Positions 7,838-17,782 of a stretch of 64,000 nucleotides of DNA are shown in pieces. Both the position numbers and the translations under genes were made by a program. The stretch's first letter is position 1; each line of letters begins with the position of its first letter. This DNA is from Gramella sp. MT6 (GTDB lineage: Bacteria; Bacteroidota; Bacteroidia; Flavobacteriales; Flavobacteriaceae): contig NZ_CP048410.1 of the NCBI RefSeq assembly GCF_019357415.1, positions 496,001-560,000 on the forward strand, given 5' to 3'. The notes beneath the pieces are model-generated. The model was not told the DNA's origin. It saw nothing but the letters and a program-made list of their open reading frames with translations, and searched no databases.

Positions 7838-10800
7838 TTAAGCTTCGGTTGTATTTCTAACTTTTGTCTGGTACATCACGTTTGGTTTTGTACCTACATA
7901 CTCAAGCAGATGATACATCCTGTCATCATTTTTCTTTTCAAGAATTTTTGATTCCTTGTCATTTACATCTCCAAAGACCATCGCCCCTTTATCACAAGCT
8001 GCAGAACAGGCAGTATGGAATTCACCATCTTTGATCGTTCTACCTTCACGCTTGGCATCAAGGATCGTTTTCTGAGTCTTCTGGATACACATTGAACATT
8101 TCTCCATAACCCCTCTTGAACGTACTGTAACATCTGGGTTAAGTACCATTCTACCAAGGTCATTGTTCAGGTGATAATCAAACTCGTCATTCTGAGCATA
8201 GTTGAACCAGTTGAAACGACGAACTTTGTAAGGACAGTTGTTAGCACAATATCTCGTACCAACACATCTATTATAGATCATTTGGTTTTGCCCTTGTCTA
8301 CCGTGTGAAGTTGCCGCTACAGGACATACAGTTTCACAAGGCGCATGGTTACAATGCTGACACATTACAGGCTGGAATACAACCTGAGGATTGTCTGCAG
8401 GCTCTTCTAATTCTCCAAATTCTGATAGAGAACTTCCAAGACCACCAATATTTTCCTTTTTCTCCAGGTCATCTGTAAAGGTATCTTCAGAAGAGAAATA
8501 ACGGTCTATACGCAACCAGTGCATATCTCTAGACTTTCTTACCTCTTCTCTACCCACTACAGGTACATTATTCTCTGAGTGACATGCGATCACACAAGCT
8601 CCACATCCAGTACAGGCATTAAGGTCTATACTTAGGTTGAAGTGAGGCCCAGTAGTCCTGTCAAAACTATCCCAGATATCAACCTCTGGAGAAGTAACAG
8701 GAGTTTCCTGGTGATCTAATGAAACTTCAGGAGTAGAATTCCAAACATGAGCGTCTTTGGTGTTAAAGATCTCAAGGTTAGTTTCCTTGATGATATCACC
8801 TCTACCCATTAAGGTATTATGAAGCTGAACACATGCAAATTCATGCATACCCGCAGCCTTTTCAATTTTTACTTTTTGTACCGAGCTGAAGTTCTTATAC
8901 AAAGGATAAGCGTTTACCCCTGTTTGCATTTCTTCCTGAACTCCTGCCTTTCTTCCATAACCAAGCGCAAGACCTACAGATCCTTTTGCCTGTCCAGGCA
9001 TAATATATACTGGCACATTTTTAACTACAGTATCACCAACCGTTAAATTAACATAGCTTCCGTTAAGTCCACCATTGGCAACATTCACATTCTCCAATCC
9101 AAGCTCATCAGCATCAGCTCTAGAAACGGTTACGTAGTTATCCCAGCTCGCTCTGGAAAGCGGATCTGGTAATTCCTGCAACCATGGGTTATTAGCCTGC
9201 TGGCCATCCCCAATTGCAGTATTTGTAAAAAGAGTTAACTCATAACCTTCACCTTCCAACTCATCCATATTGAATGAAATTGAAGAAGAGTTTGAATTTT
9301 CAGAAACCGGAAGAGCAACAGGAGACGTAGCTTCAAATACTCCATCATGTAGCACTTCACTCCAGTTTCTTTCACCTAATCCTGCAGACCAGGTCTCTTT
9401 AATATATTCATAATAAGAAGCATTGTTCCCTGACCATTTCAAAAGAGTATCCTGAAATTGTCTTGTATCAAACAATGGTCTAATAGTTGGCTGCATTAAA
9501 CTGAAAGATCTTTCACTAAACTGAATATCTCCCCAGCTCTCCAAATAATGAGGAGTAGCAGCAACGTATTTACTTAATTTTGATGTTTCATCGATCCTTG
9601 TAGTAAAATCTACTACAGTTTCAACCTGTTTAAGACCTTCTACGAATTCATCTCCGTTTGGAAGAGTGTGAACCGGATTAAGGCCAGCGATCAAAAGAGC
9701 ACCAACACTTCCGTTATTCATATCTTCAACAAGCTGGGCAACATCACCTGCGTTACCCTGACGAATAACTCTGGCATTCGAAGTATCCATAACACGGCTT
9801 CCAAGAGCCTCATTGATCTCCAATACCCATGACTGAACTTCTTGATCTGGAACTCCACTCACAACTACAGCACCGCTACCAGCCTTTCTTAACTGACTCG
9901 CAGCTTTCACCACAGCATCATCTATTTTAGACGGAAGATCACTAGTAGAAGAACCTCCAGCAATATAACCTCTTAAGGCCGCCATTACAGCTTTTTGCTG
10001 AGAAGGCTTTAAAGGAACACGCTTATCTGCATTTGCTCCGGTTAAAGACATATTAGATTCGAACTGAATATGACGAGACATATTTCCATTCTCAGGAATT
10101 CTAGTCTTCGCAAAAGCAGAATCAAATCCACCTCCGTGCCAGTCTACAAGGAAATCTGCACCTACACTAACCACGGTCTTAACTTTAGAAAAGTCGTAGT
10201 TTGGCAACGCACGTCTTCCATATTTAGACTGGAATGCATTAAGAGCCGCATCTTCTGAAACTGCATCATACACTACGTGACGTACATTTCCATATTTTGA
10301 AGAGAACTCCTGAATAAGTTTTGAAGTCGAAGGACTGGCGAATGTTTGAGTAAGAAGAACAATTTCTCCACTGGAATTATCCAGTGCAGAAGAAACCTCA
10401 CGGTCAAATTCTTCCCAGGAAACATTTCTTCCCTCGATCATTGGGCGTTTTACCCTTTTTGTATCATACAACGACAATACCGAAGCATGTACACGGGCAT
10501 TAACACCGCCTTTAAACTTCGAAAGGTCATTATTTTCAATTTTAATTGGTCGACCCTCACGAGTTTTTACCAAAACGCTTGCGAAGTCGAAACCGTCAGC
10601 AATCGTAGATGCGTAATAATTCGCGATCCCAGGAACAATCCTATCGGGTTGCACCACATAAGGAATGGATTTTACCACAGGGCCTTCGCAGGCAGCCAGT
10701 GATGCCGCTGCTGTACTGAACCCAACATACTTAAGGAAATCTCTTCTTGAAGTTTTAGAATCTCCAAGACTCTCTTTATCCCCAAGGAAGTCCTCTACCG

Positions 10801-10900
10801 GGATCTCCTCAGCGAATTCCTTCTGTTGGAGCGTCTCAACAACAGAGCTGTTTTCATTTAGCTCTTCAACACTTTTCCAGTATTTCTTGTTTGATGACAT
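7838..10900 (-). CDS. actB: Alternative complex III iron-sulfur subunit ActB (molybdopterin-oxidoreductase-like plus ferredoxin domains)
   Basis: A 1020-residue periplasmic subunit exported by Tat: SRRDFLKYVGFSTAAASLAAC near residue 51 has the twin arginines and a possible lipobox cysteine. Residues about 80-700 resemble the molybdopterin-oxidoreductase fold; in ActB this part binds no molybdenum cofactor. Residues about 755-975 hold four-cluster ferredoxin-like cysteine sets: CTGCGACVIAC, CQHCNHAPCETVCP, CVGTRYCANNCP, CSMC and CSAACDKGA. The clusters carry electrons from ActC toward the ActA hemes. The gene follows actA by 48 bases. Confidence 0.95.
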   Translation of the reverse strand: MSSNKKYWKSVEELNENSSVVETLQQKEFAEEIPVEDFLGDKESLGDSKTSRRDFLKYVGFSTAAASLAACEGPVVKSIPYVVQPDRIVPGIANYYASTIADGFDFASVLVKTREGRPIKIENNDLSKFKGGVNARVHASVLSLYDTKRVKRPMIEGRNVSWEEFDREVSSALDNSSGEIVLLTQTFASPSTSKLIQEFSSKYGNVRHVVYDAVSEDAALNAFQSKYGRRALPNYDFSKVKTVVSVGADFLVDWHGGGFDSAFAKTRIPENGNMSRHIQFESNMSLTGANADKRVPLKPSQQKAVMAALRGYIAGGSSTSDLPSKIDDAVVKAASQLRKAGSGAVVVSGVPDQEVQSWVLEINEALGSRVMDTSNARVIRQGNAGDVAQLVEDMNNGSVGALLIAGLNPVHTLPNGDEFVEGLKQVETVVDFTTRIDETSKLSKYVAATPHYLESWGDIQFSERSFSLMQPTIRPLFDTRQFQDTLLKWSGNNASYYEYIKETWSAGLGERNWSEVLHDGVFEATSPVALPVSENSNSSSISFNMDELEGEGYELTLFTNTAIGDGQQANNPWLQELPDPLSRASWDNYVTVSRADADELGLENVNVANGGLNGSYVNLTVGDTVVKNVPVYIMPGQAKGSVGLALGYGRKAGVQEEMQTGVNAYPLYKNFSSVQKVKIEKAAGMHEFACVQLHNTLMGRGDIIKETNLEIFNTKDAHVWNSTPEVSLDHQETPVTSPEVDIWDSFDRTTGPHFNLSIDLNACTGCGACVIACHSENNVPVVGREEVRKSRDMHWLRIDRYFSSEDTFTDDLEKKENIGGLGSSLSEFGELEEPADNPQVVFQPVMCQHCNHAPCETVCPVAATSHGRQGQNQMIYNRCVGTRYCANNCPYKVRRFNWFNYAQNDEFDYHLNNDLGRMVLNPDVTVRSRGVMEKCSMCIQKTQKTILDAKREGRTIKDGEFHTACSAACDKGAMVFGDVNDKESKILEKKNDDRMYHLLEYVGTKPNVMYQTKVRNTTEA

Positions 10901-10948
10901 ATTATATCTAGATATTAGCTTCTTAAATTATACCTGAATCTCAGGATT

Positions 10949-12307
10949 TTAGTAGTGACACTTACCACATTCCAATCCGCCCATCTGAGCAGCAGTAAGC
11001 TCTTCTACACCATATTTTTTCGATAACTCCTCGTGGATCTTTTCGTAATACTCATTACCCTCGATCCTGATATTGGTTTCACGGTGACAGTTAATACACC
11101 ATCCCATTGTTAAAGGAGCGTCTTGATATACAATCTCCATCTCCTGGATAGGACCGTGACATTTCTGACACTCGATCCCCGCAACACTTACGTGCTGAGA
11201 GTGGTTAAAGTAAGCAAAATCTGGAAGGTTATGAATGCGCACCCACTTCACAGGTTTTTCCTCTCCAGAATAAGTTCTGGACGCAGGATCCCATCCGGCA
11301 GCATCATATAGCTTCGCGATCTCTTTATCGTAAAATTCTTTTGAATATTCCTCTGTAGCAGTTTCAGGAGCCACTTCAGCAATTGCTTTGTGACAGTTCA
11401 TACAAACATTTAGAGAAGGGATCCCTGAATGCTTTGAAGTTCTTGCAGAAGAGTGACAATACTTACACTCAATCTGGTTATCTCCCGCATGAATTCTGTG
11501 AGAATAATGTATTGGCTGAATTGGCTGATAACCTTTATCAACCCCAACCTGCATTAAAAATCCGTAAGCGAAATAACCAACTGCCAAAAGCACGATTATT
11601 GAACTCACCAATACAAGGAATTGATTTTCTACAAAAGCTTTGTAGATAGGTTTTCTTTTTGGTTTTTCCGGTATTACGATCCCTGATGCATCTGCAAATG
11701 TTCTAAGGGTTTTATTCACAAGGAATAGAACCAGTAAAAGAATAGCCAATACAAAAACAAGGATTCCAAGGATTACATCTGTAGATACTCCACCAGAACC
11801 TCCGGTTGCACCTGCTTCACCAGCAGCACCCCCAGCAGCAGCTTGTGGCTCAGGCTTTGGTTGCTCAACATAAGCAAGGATATTATCAATATCACTATTG
11901 CTTAATTGAGGAAATGCAGGCATCGCGGTTTGACCCCACTCATTGTAGATCTCGTTAGCCTGAGAATCTCCGCTAGCGATCAAAGAAGCAGAATTCTTTA
12001 CCCACTCATGGATCCAGTCCATGTCACGTCTATCTGTCACCCCATGAAGAGCAGGACCAATAGAGTTTGAGTAAGGTTTATGACATGCAGCACATAAAGA
12101 ATTAAACAATTCTTTACCGGCAGCAGGATCACCTAGATCTGAACCTCCGGCATCTGCAGCTGCAGCTTCCTGTTCAGGCTCAGCCTGGGCTGTCGCATCT
12201 TGCGCCGCCTGAGCTTGCGAAAACCCACTTAGGGTAAATGTCAATAAAAATGCTACGCTTAATAGTAGTTGTCGCGAAGTTGAATGGCGGAAAATCACCT
12301 TTTTCAT
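10949..12307 (-). CDS. actA: Alternative complex III multiheme cytochrome c subunit ActA, six CXXCH sites
   Basis: A 452-residue secreted cytochrome, first gene of the operon. After a signal peptide (ends around FSQAQA) comes a separate monoheme domain with CAACHKPYSNSIGPALHG near residue 71 and MPAFPQLSNSDIDNILAYVEQP as its methionine-ligand and C-terminal helix region. A glycine/alanine linker and two hydrophobic helices (about 170-200 and 225-245) precede the canonical pentaheme part with CKYCH, CMNCH, CQKCH, CINCH and CGKCH. Pentaheme ActA normally wires ActB to ActE, so the extra N-terminal heme domain makes six hemes. It could act as a tethered cytochrome toward the oxidase (inference). 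Confidence 0.94.
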   Translation of the reverse strand: MKKVIFRHSTSRQLLLSVAFLLTFTLSGFSQAQAAQDATAQAEPEQEAAAADAGGSDLGDPAAGKELFNSLCAACHKPYSNSIGPALHGVTDRRDMDWIHEWVKNSASLIASGDSQANEIYNEWGQTAMPAFPQLSNSDIDNILAYVEQPKPEPQAAAGGAAGEAGATGGSGGVSTDVILGILVFVLAILLLVLFLVNKTLRTFADASGIVIPEKPKRKPIYKAFVENQFLVLVSSIIVLLAVGYFAYGFLMQVGVDKGYQPIQPIHYSHRIHAGDNQIECKYCHSSARTSKHSGIPSLNVCMNCHKAIAEVAPETATEEYSKEFYDKEIAKLYDAAGWDPASRTYSGEEKPVKWVRIHNLPDFAYFNHSQHVSVAGIECQKCHGPIQEMEIVYQDAPLTMGWCINCHRETNIRIEGNEYYEKIHEELSKKYGVEELTAAQMGGLECGKCHY

Positions 12308-12401
12308 ATTATAAGTTCGATTAACGTCTAAACTTTGGTACGGTTTTTACACTCAGTATTTTAGGGCTAAAAACCTAAAAAGGTACCTTTAAATTCGTGC
12401 A

Positions 12402-12409
12402 CAAAAGTA
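12402..12409 (-). promoter_or_regulatory. Flavobacterial -7 box upstream of actA
   Basis: TACTTTTG on the minus strand matches the Bacteroidota consensus TAnnTTTG. Transcription would start near 12395, about 88 bases before the actA ATG. The leader contains a weak TTTTAGG/CCTAAAA hairpin. The -33 TTG element is not clear, so this is a half-supported call. Confidence 0.5.
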
Positions 12410-12508
12410 ATACATACAGACGATTTTAGGAATGTTACATAAGTGTTAATGACTAATTTATATTAGTTCTAAATAATAAATTACAACCTGTTTAAGTTAT
12501 TTAATTTT

Positions 12509-12516
12509 ACATTTGT
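12509..12516 (+). promoter_or_regulatory. Flavobacterial -7 box upstream of the SPOR-like gene
   Basis: TACATTTG is a full match to TAnnTTTG. It places transcription about 10 bases before the ATG at 12533, which also supports that start. The -33 element is weak (CCTG about 20 bases upstream). Confidence 0.5.
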
Positions 12517-12532
12517 CAAAAGTCAAATTACT

Positions 12533-12922
12533 ATGAGAAAACCAAAAAGCCTGCACCTTTTCGCTCTCACTGCATCTCTTTGTTTTTTTAGCCTGAAAAT
12601 GAGGGCTCAACAAGGTAACGTGAACATTCAACAAAATGAGAAGATAGAAAAATTAATGGATGTGAAAGCTGAGTTGAATAAAAATAACCAGATACGAGAC
12701 CGTTATGTCATCCAATTATTCTACGGTGATAATGGAGAAGCTAACGAAGTAATCAAGAAATATAGAGATCTTTACTCTTACAGCTCCCAAATTACTTATG
12801 AGGCTCCAAATTATAAGGTTTGGGTAGGAAACTTCAGAAATCGCCTGGAAGCAGATAGAGCATTATTAAAGATAAAAGAAAATTTTCCGGCAGCATTTAT
12901 TCCGAAGCCACAACGAAAATAA
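12533..12922 (+). CDS. Small exported SPOR-like domain protein
   Basis: A 129-residue protein with a signal peptide (ending about KMRAQ). The C-terminal half reads as a single SPOR/sporulation-related-repeat fold: RDRYVIQLFYGDNGEANEVI, then the KVWVGNFRNRLEADRALLKI pattern typical of SPOR domains (vWVG.F.nr.eAd..l..ik). SPOR domains bind denuded peptidoglycan glycans, so a periplasmic cell-wall role is likely. This is family-level inference from the short domain. It is transcribed divergently from the act operon and convergently with infB, sharing a terminator with it. Confidence 0.75.
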   Translation: MRKPKSLHLFALTASLCFFSLKMRAQQGNVNIQQNEKIEKLMDVKAELNKNNQIRDRYVIQLFYGDNGEANEVIKKYRDLYSYSSQITYEAPNYKVWVGNFRNRLEADRALLKIKENFPAAFIPKPQRK

Positions 12923-12941
12923 CTTAAAACATTATCCAATA

Positions 12942-12973
12942 AAAAAGCGACTCAGAATTGAGTCGCTTTTTTA
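12942..12973. terminator. Bidirectional intrinsic terminator between the SPOR-like gene and infB
   Basis: A perfect 14-bp stem (AAAAAAGCGACTCA paired with TGAGTCGCTTTTTT) around a GAAT loop gives a T-run on both strands. It serves the plus-strand gene ending at 12922 and the minus-strand infB ending at 12994. Confidence 0.92.
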
Positions 12974-12993
12974 TTATTATATGATATCCTAGA

Positions 12994-15771
12994 TTACTTA
13001 AGGGTCTTCTTAACCTCAACTTCTCTGAAGGCTTCAATAACATCACCCTCTCTAATATCATTATAGTTCTTAACCTGCATACCACAGTCGTAACCTTTCT
13101 TAACTTCTTTTACATCGTCTTTGAAACGCTTCAATGAAGCAAGCTCTCCTGTATACACAACAACTCCGTCTCTAATAAGGCGTACTCCGGCACTTCTATA
13201 AATAGTTCCTGAAGTCACCATACATCCTGCGATAGTACCAATCTTAGAGATTTTGAATGTTTCTCTGATTTCTGCAGTACCAGTAATCTCTTCCTTCAAT
13301 TCAGGAGAAAGCATACCTTCCATAGCATCTTTAAGATCATTGATCGCATCGTAGATGATCGAGTAAGTTCTGATATCGATTTCTTCCTTATCGGCAACCT
13401 GTCTTGCATTTCCTGCAGGACGAACGTTAAATCCAATAATTACCGCATCTGATGCAGAAGCAAGCAACACATCACTTTCAGTGATCGCACCCACTCCTTT
13501 ATGTATGATATTCACCTGGATCTCTTCAGTAGAAAGTTTCTGGAAACTATCTGTAAGAGCTTCAACAGAACCATCAACATCACCTTTAAGAATAATATTC
13601 AATTCCTTAAAGTCTCCAAGAGCTATACGTCTACCAATTTCATCAAGCGTAATGTGACGCTGAGTTCTAACATTCTGCTCACGTTGTAACTGAGTACGTC
13701 TAGCTGCGATGTCTTTAGCTTCACGCTCATCTTCCATCACCTTGAAGGTATCACCCGCTTGTGGCGCACCATCAAGACCCAGGATAGATACCGGTGTAGA
13801 AGGACCAGCTTCTTTAACCTCGTTACCACGCTCATCGTGCATAGCCTTCACCTTACCGCTATGTCTACCAGCAAGAACATAATCCCCAACTTTAAGCGTA
13901 CCAGCCTGTACAAGTATTGTAGCAATATAACCACGCCCTTTATCAAGGAATGCTTCTACAACTGTACCCTTGGCAAGCTTATTAGGATTAGCCTTCAACT
14001 CAAGGATCTCAGCTTCAAGAAGTACTTTTTCAAGTAATTCTTTTACGCCCGCCCCTGTTTTGGCAGAAATATCATGCGACTGTATCTTACCACCCCAGTC
14101 TTCTACAAGAAGATCCATGGAAGCAAGTTTTTCTTTAATTTTTTCCGGATTTGCCGTTGGCAAGTCAGATTTGTTGATCGCAAAAATGATTGGAACTCCC
14201 GCCGCCTGAGCGTGAGAGATCGCCTCTTTAGTTTGAGGCATCACGTCATCATCTGCCGCGATCACGATAATCGCAATATCGGTAACCTGTGCACCACGAG
14301 CACGCATCGCCGTAAAGGCTTCGTGACCCGGAGTATCAAGGAAGGCAATTTTCTGACCACCTTCAAGTTTTACCCCGTAAGCACCAATATGCTGTGTAAT
14401 TCCACCACTTTCTCCTGCGATCACATTCTCTTTACGAACGTAATCAAGAAGCGATGTTTTACCGTGGTCAACGTGACCCATTACGGTTACAATCGGAGCT
14501 CTGGTTTCAAGATCTTCAGGATTCTCTTCTACTTCTTCTACAGTTTCTTCAACATCTGCAGTAGTGAATTCCACCTCGTAACCAAATTCTTCAGCAACGA
14601 TACTTAATGTTTCAGCATCAAGTCTCTGGTTCATGGTAACCATCATACCAAGAGACATACATGCAGAGATCACTTTAGTTACAGAAACATCCATCATGGT
14701 TGCAACTTCACTAACCGTTACGAATTCAGTAACTTTTAAGATCTTTTCATCAGATTCCTGTTGTGCAAGATCCTGCTCAGACCTCTGACGGTGTTGATCT
14801 CTTTTCTCTCTACGATATTTAGCACCTTTACCTTTAGAAGATTTCCCCTGAAGTTTTTCAAGTGTTTCACGCACCTGCTTTTGTACTTCTTCCTCAGTAG
14901 GCTCCTCTTTAGTAATAGGTTTACTTCTTTTTCTTCCGCCTTTATTAGCTCCACCACGTGGGGCATTTCCACCTCCACCTTTTACATCTTTACTAATACG
15001 GCGACGACGTTTCTTACGTCTATCACTGTCTTTTTTATCATCCTCTTTCTTCTCATCCTTCTTCTTGACAGGCTTTTTGAATTGAGAAAGGTCGATCTTT
15101 TTACCAGTAAAGTTAGGACCACTAAGCTTAGTATACTTGGTCTCTATAGTAGTAGATTCCTCTTTAGCCTCTTCCTCTTTAGCAGCAACCTCTTCTTTCT
15201 TAGGCTCCTCCTTCTTAGGCTCTTCAGCTTTTTTCTCTTCTTTCTTAGGAGCTTCCTCCTGCTTAGGCTTTTCTTCCTTCTCTTCAGCTTTAGCTGCAGG
15301 TTTTTCAGTCGGCTTAGTCTCTTCAGCTTCTTTGACAGGCTCTTCAGCTGGAGTTTCTTTCGTTTCTTCTTTAGGGGCGGCTTCTTCCTCTTTCTTCGGC
15401 TTATCACCAGATTTATTATCCAGATCTATCTTACCGACAGGTTTTAGACCCTCGAGTTTCGCTCTGGCTGAGACAGACTCTTCCTCTTTCTCCTTCTTAA
15501 CCTCTTCAGCCTTACGTTTTTCCTCAATTTCCTTGCGCAGCTCTTCCTTCTCCTTCTTTCTCTCTTCTCCAACTTCTTTGGAAGCCACCTTTTTACTCTT
15601 ATCGGTCTGGAACTCGTCAGAAAGCACCTCGTAGATTTCTCCCGAGATCTTGGTAGTTGGACGTGCGTCTATCTCGTAGCCTTTGGAATTAAGATATTCC
15701 ACAGCCCTGTCTAACGAGATATTGAACTCACGTAGAACTTTATTTAATCGCGTTGTTTTCGCTTCTGCCAT
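12994..15771 (-). CDS. infB: Translation initiation factor IF-2
   Basis: IF-2 is the GTPase that brings initiator fMet-tRNA to the 30S subunit and promotes subunit joining. The 925-residue protein begins with an IF2-N domain ([19 protein letters not shown]). A long Lys/Glu/Pro/Ala low-complexity linker (about residues 60-270), a basic stretch ([13 protein letters not shown]) and a second IF2-N region follow. The G domain has GHVDHGKT (about 432), DTPGHEAF and NKSD. Domains II to IV fill the C-terminus to VEVKKTLK. It is the last gene of the rimP-nusA-infB operon, 53 bases after nusA. The linker is longer and more repetitive than in most species and produces long meaningless antisense reading frames. 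Confidence 0.97.
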   Translation of the reverse strand: MAEAKTTRLNKVLREFNISLDRAVEYLNSKGYEIDARPTTKISGEIYEVLSDEFQTDKSKKVASKEVGEERKKEKEELRKEIEEKRKAEEVKKEKEEESVSARAKLEGLKPVGKIDLDNKSGDKPKKEEEAAPKEETKETPAEEPVKEAEETKPTEKPAAKAEEKEEKPKQEEAPKKEEKKAEEPKKEEPKKEEVAAKEEEAKEESTTIETKYTKLSGPNFTGKKIDLSQFKKPVKKKDEKKEDDKKDSDRRKKRRRRISKDVKGGGGNAPRGGANKGGRKRSKPITKEEPTEEEVQKQVRETLEKLQGKSSKGKGAKYRREKRDQHRQRSEQDLAQQESDEKILKVTEFVTVSEVATMMDVSVTKVISACMSLGMMVTMNQRLDAETLSIVAEEFGYEVEFTTADVEETVEEVEENPEDLETRAPIVTVMGHVDHGKTSLLDYVRKENVIAGESGGITQHIGAYGVKLEGGQKIAFLDTPGHEAFTAMRARGAQVTDIAIIVIAADDDVMPQTKEAISHAQAAGVPIIFAINKSDLPTANPEKIKEKLASMDLLVEDWGGKIQSHDISAKTGAGVKELLEKVLLEAEILELKANPNKLAKGTVVEAFLDKGRGYIATILVQAGTLKVGDYVLAGRHSGKVKAMHDERGNEVKEAGPSTPVSILGLDGAPQAGDTFKVMEDEREAKDIAARRTQLQREQNVRTQRHITLDEIGRRIALGDFKELNIILKGDVDGSVEALTDSFQKLSTEEIQVNIIHKGVGAITESDVLLASASDAVIIGFNVRPAGNARQVADKEEIDIRTYSIIYDAINDLKDAMEGMLSPELKEEITGTAEIRETFKISKIGTIAGCMVTSGTIYRSAGVRLIRDGVVVYTGELASLKRFKDDVKEVKKGYDCGMQVKNYNDIREGDVIEAFREVEVKKTLK

Positions 15772-15824
15772 AAATTGCCCTCTAAATTAACCTCTTTTAA
15801 TGTATTCTGTATTCTAAAAAAATA

Positions 15825-17057
15825 TTATTCTTCAAATTCTGAACGAAGTACAGCCATTACATCCTTAATGGTTTCTTCCTCCAGATCTGTACGACGAACA
15901 AGATCATCTACATCCTGCTCTAACACAGCTTTCGCTGTATCCAGACCAATTTTAGAAAATTCGGCGATCACCCAATCTTCAATTTCGTCTGTAAATTCTT
16001 TCAATTCAACATCTTCTTCAACACCTTCACGATACACATCAATCTCATAACCGGTCAACTGACCTGCTAATCTAATATTGTGCCCACCTCGACCAATTGC
16101 TTTAGAAACTTCTTCTGGCTTCAGCATAACCTCTGCCGTTCTTGCTTCCTCATCCATTTTAATGGAAGTTATTTTCGCCGGACTCAATGCCCTGGTGATA
16201 AATAACTGCTCATTATTGGTGAAATTGATCACATCTATATTTTCATTCCCCAATTCACGTACAATACTATGAATTCTGGAACCTTTCATACCTACACAAG
16301 CACCAACAGGATCGATCCTATCATCATAAGAATCTACCGCTACTTTGGCTTTTTCTCCAGGAACACGAACTACTTTCTTGATAGTAATTAAACCATCAAA
16401 AACCTCTGGGATCTCCTGTTCGAATAACTTCTCAAGGAAAGCCGGAGCGGTTCTGGACATTATGATCGTAGGCTTGTTACCTTTTAATTCGACGCTTTCT
16501 ATAATTCCCCTTACATTTTCTCCTTTTCTGAAGAAATCTGAAGGAATCTGTCGGTCTTTTGGAAGCACAATCTCATTACCTTCATCATCAAGAAGAATAA
16601 TGGCTCTGTGCCTTATATGATGAACTTCGGCAGTATAAATCTCTCCTTCAAGATCTTTAAACTGCTTGTAAATATTCGTATTATCATGCTCATGAATCTT
16701 AGAGATCAAATTCTGACGTAGCGCCAAAATCGCTCTTCTTCCAAGATCTACCAGCTTAACTTCTTCTGAAACATCTTCACCAACCTCAAAATCGGGCTCG
16801 ATCTTTCTAGCCTGAGATAAAGAGATTTCCCTGTTAGAATCTTCAACTTCACCATCGGCAACCACAATTCGGTTTCTCCAGATCTCAAGATCTCCTTTAT
16901 CCGGGTTTACAATAATATCAAAATTATCGTCTTCTCCATACTTTTTCTTTAAAGCATTTCTAAAAACATCCTCCAGGATCGCCATCAGCGTGACACGATC
17001 TATAAGTTTATCGTCTTTAAACTCTGAGAATGACTCAATCAACGCGATATTTTCCAT
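15825..17057 (-). CDS. nusA: Transcription termination/antitermination factor NusA
   Basis: NusA binds RNA polymerase and nascent RNA and modulates pausing, termination and antitermination. The 410-residue protein has the N-terminal polymerase-binding domain, an S1 domain (about 130-200), then KH domains with VGACVGMKGSRIHSIVREL and the KAIGRGGHNIRLAGQLTG GXXG loop. It is shorter than the E. coli protein (495) because it lacks the two C-terminal acidic repeats, leaving only a short acidic tail. It follows rimP by 12 bases. Confidence 0.96.
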   Translation of the reverse strand: MENIALIESFSEFKDDKLIDRVTLMAILEDVFRNALKKKYGEDDNFDIIVNPDKGDLEIWRNRIVVADGEVEDSNREISLSQARKIEPDFEVGEDVSEEVKLVDLGRRAILALRQNLISKIHEHDNTNIYKQFKDLEGEIYTAEVHHIRHRAIILLDDEGNEIVLPKDRQIPSDFFRKGENVRGIIESVELKGNKPTIIMSRTAPAFLEKLFEQEIPEVFDGLITIKKVVRVPGEKAKVAVDSYDDRIDPVGACVGMKGSRIHSIVRELGNENIDVINFTNNEQLFITRALSPAKITSIKMDEEARTAEVMLKPEEVSKAIGRGGHNIRLAGQLTGYEIDVYREGVEEDVELKEFTDEIEDWVIAEFSKIGLDTAKAVLEQDVDDLVRRTDLEEETIKDVMAVLRSEFEE

Positions 17058-17069
17058 ATCAATTTGTGA

Positions 17070-17531
17070 TTAAAATGTTATTTTAACTTTTGCTTCCACA
17101 ATATCAGCATAAGGCAACACGGCCTCTTTCTGAACTGTAACCTTGCCCTTACCCACCGGTTTAGGCTCTCTCGCTTTCCATGAAAGCTTTATTTCCTTAT
17201 CATCTGCAGATAGAAGCTCTCCTTCGAATTTTTCATCCTGAGTCTTCACCTTTAACCTGCGACCTAAATTCTTTTTGAATTGTCTCGGCATTAAAAGAGG
17301 TTCAGAGACCCCGGCCGAAGTAACTTCTAGAGAAAAATCCTCCTCTTCCCTGTCCAGGTTATGCTCTATGGCACGACTAACCATGATACAGTCATTTACT
17401 GAAACGCCTTCATCACCGTCCAACACGATCTTGATATGGTTGGCGGAGTTTACCTCAAGGCTTATTAAAAATAAGGAATTATTTTCTTCAAAAACCTTCT
17501 CTGCTAACTTTTCTACCTTCTCCTTCAGCAT
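17070..17531 (-). CDS. rimP: Ribosome maturation factor RimP
   Basis: A 153-residue protein needed for late 30S assembly. Family features are the N-terminal alpha/beta domain, the GVSVNDCIMVSRAIEHNLD stretch and the EVTSAGVSEPLL motif (in most bacteria EVSSPGldRPL), then an Sm-like C-terminal domain. The order rimP-nusA-infB is the classic conserved translation/transcription operon. The leader contains a terminator-like hairpin ending only nine bases before the ATG. Confidence 0.95.
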   Translation of the reverse strand: MLKEKVEKLAEKVFEENNSLFLISLEVNSANHIKIVLDGDEGVSVNDCIMVSRAIEHNLDREEEDFSLEVTSAGVSEPLLMPRQFKKNLGRRLKVKTQDEKFEGELLSADDKEIKLSWKAREPKPVGKGKVTVQKEAVLPYADIVEAKVKITF

Positions 17532-17539
17532 ATGTTTAT

Positions 17540-17564
17540 AAAAAGAGGGGACTTTTGTCCCCTC
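17540..17564 (-). promoter_or_regulatory. Terminator-shaped hairpin in the rimP-nusA-infB leader (candidate attenuator)
   Basis: On the minus strand an 8-bp perfect stem (GAGGGGAC/GTCCCCTC) with an AAAA loop is followed at once by five T. rimP starts nine bases further on. No gene ends here (the flanking genes rimP and usp diverge), so the hairpin lies inside the operon leader. It has the shape of an intrinsic terminator, which makes attenuation, perhaps by NusA itself, the simplest reading. Confidence 0.7.
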
Positions 17565-17591
17565 GCTGTACTTTTTTTAGTTTCAACGCTG

Positions 17592-17599
17592 CAAATATA
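17592..17599 (-). promoter_or_regulatory. Flavobacterial promoter of rimP-nusA-infB
   Basis: TATATTTG on the minus strand fits TAnnTTTG exactly. A T-rich TTTT lies 19 bases upstream in place of the TTTG -33 element. The transcript would start near 17585, giving a leader of about 54 bases that contains the terminator-like hairpin. Confidence 0.6.
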
Positions 17600-17782
17600 G
17601 CAATATTTTCCAAGTATAAAAACGTGAAAATAAATGAAATGAGCTAAAACGTAAATTCTCTTCAAGTAACCGCTTTAATCCCCAAAATACCTTCAACTAT
17701 AAAAAAACATTTTACCTGGACCAGATAAAATATTCTTCGTAAATTTAATAGTACATTAATTACTAAGCATTTAACTTCAATC

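Noticed and set aside
10346..10702. 118-codon plus-strand frame opposite actB
   Set aside because: It is a shadow of the Tat-signalled ActB N-terminus and lacks any signal or promoter.
15144..15407. 87-codon Lys/Arg/Leu-rich frame on the minus strand inside infB
   Set aside because: It is the linker read in the wrong frame. Pure low complexity.
14761..15634. Long open frames (228 and 165 codons) on the plus strand opposite infB
   Set aside because: They are made of low-complexity Ser/Phe/Leu runs caused by the Lys/Glu linker of IF-2 on the other strand. They have no start signal, promoter or family motif.
17700..17782. Promoter for the usp gene (TAAATTTA at 17740-17747)
   Set aside because: One base off the consensus and no -33 element, so I did not list it as a feature.
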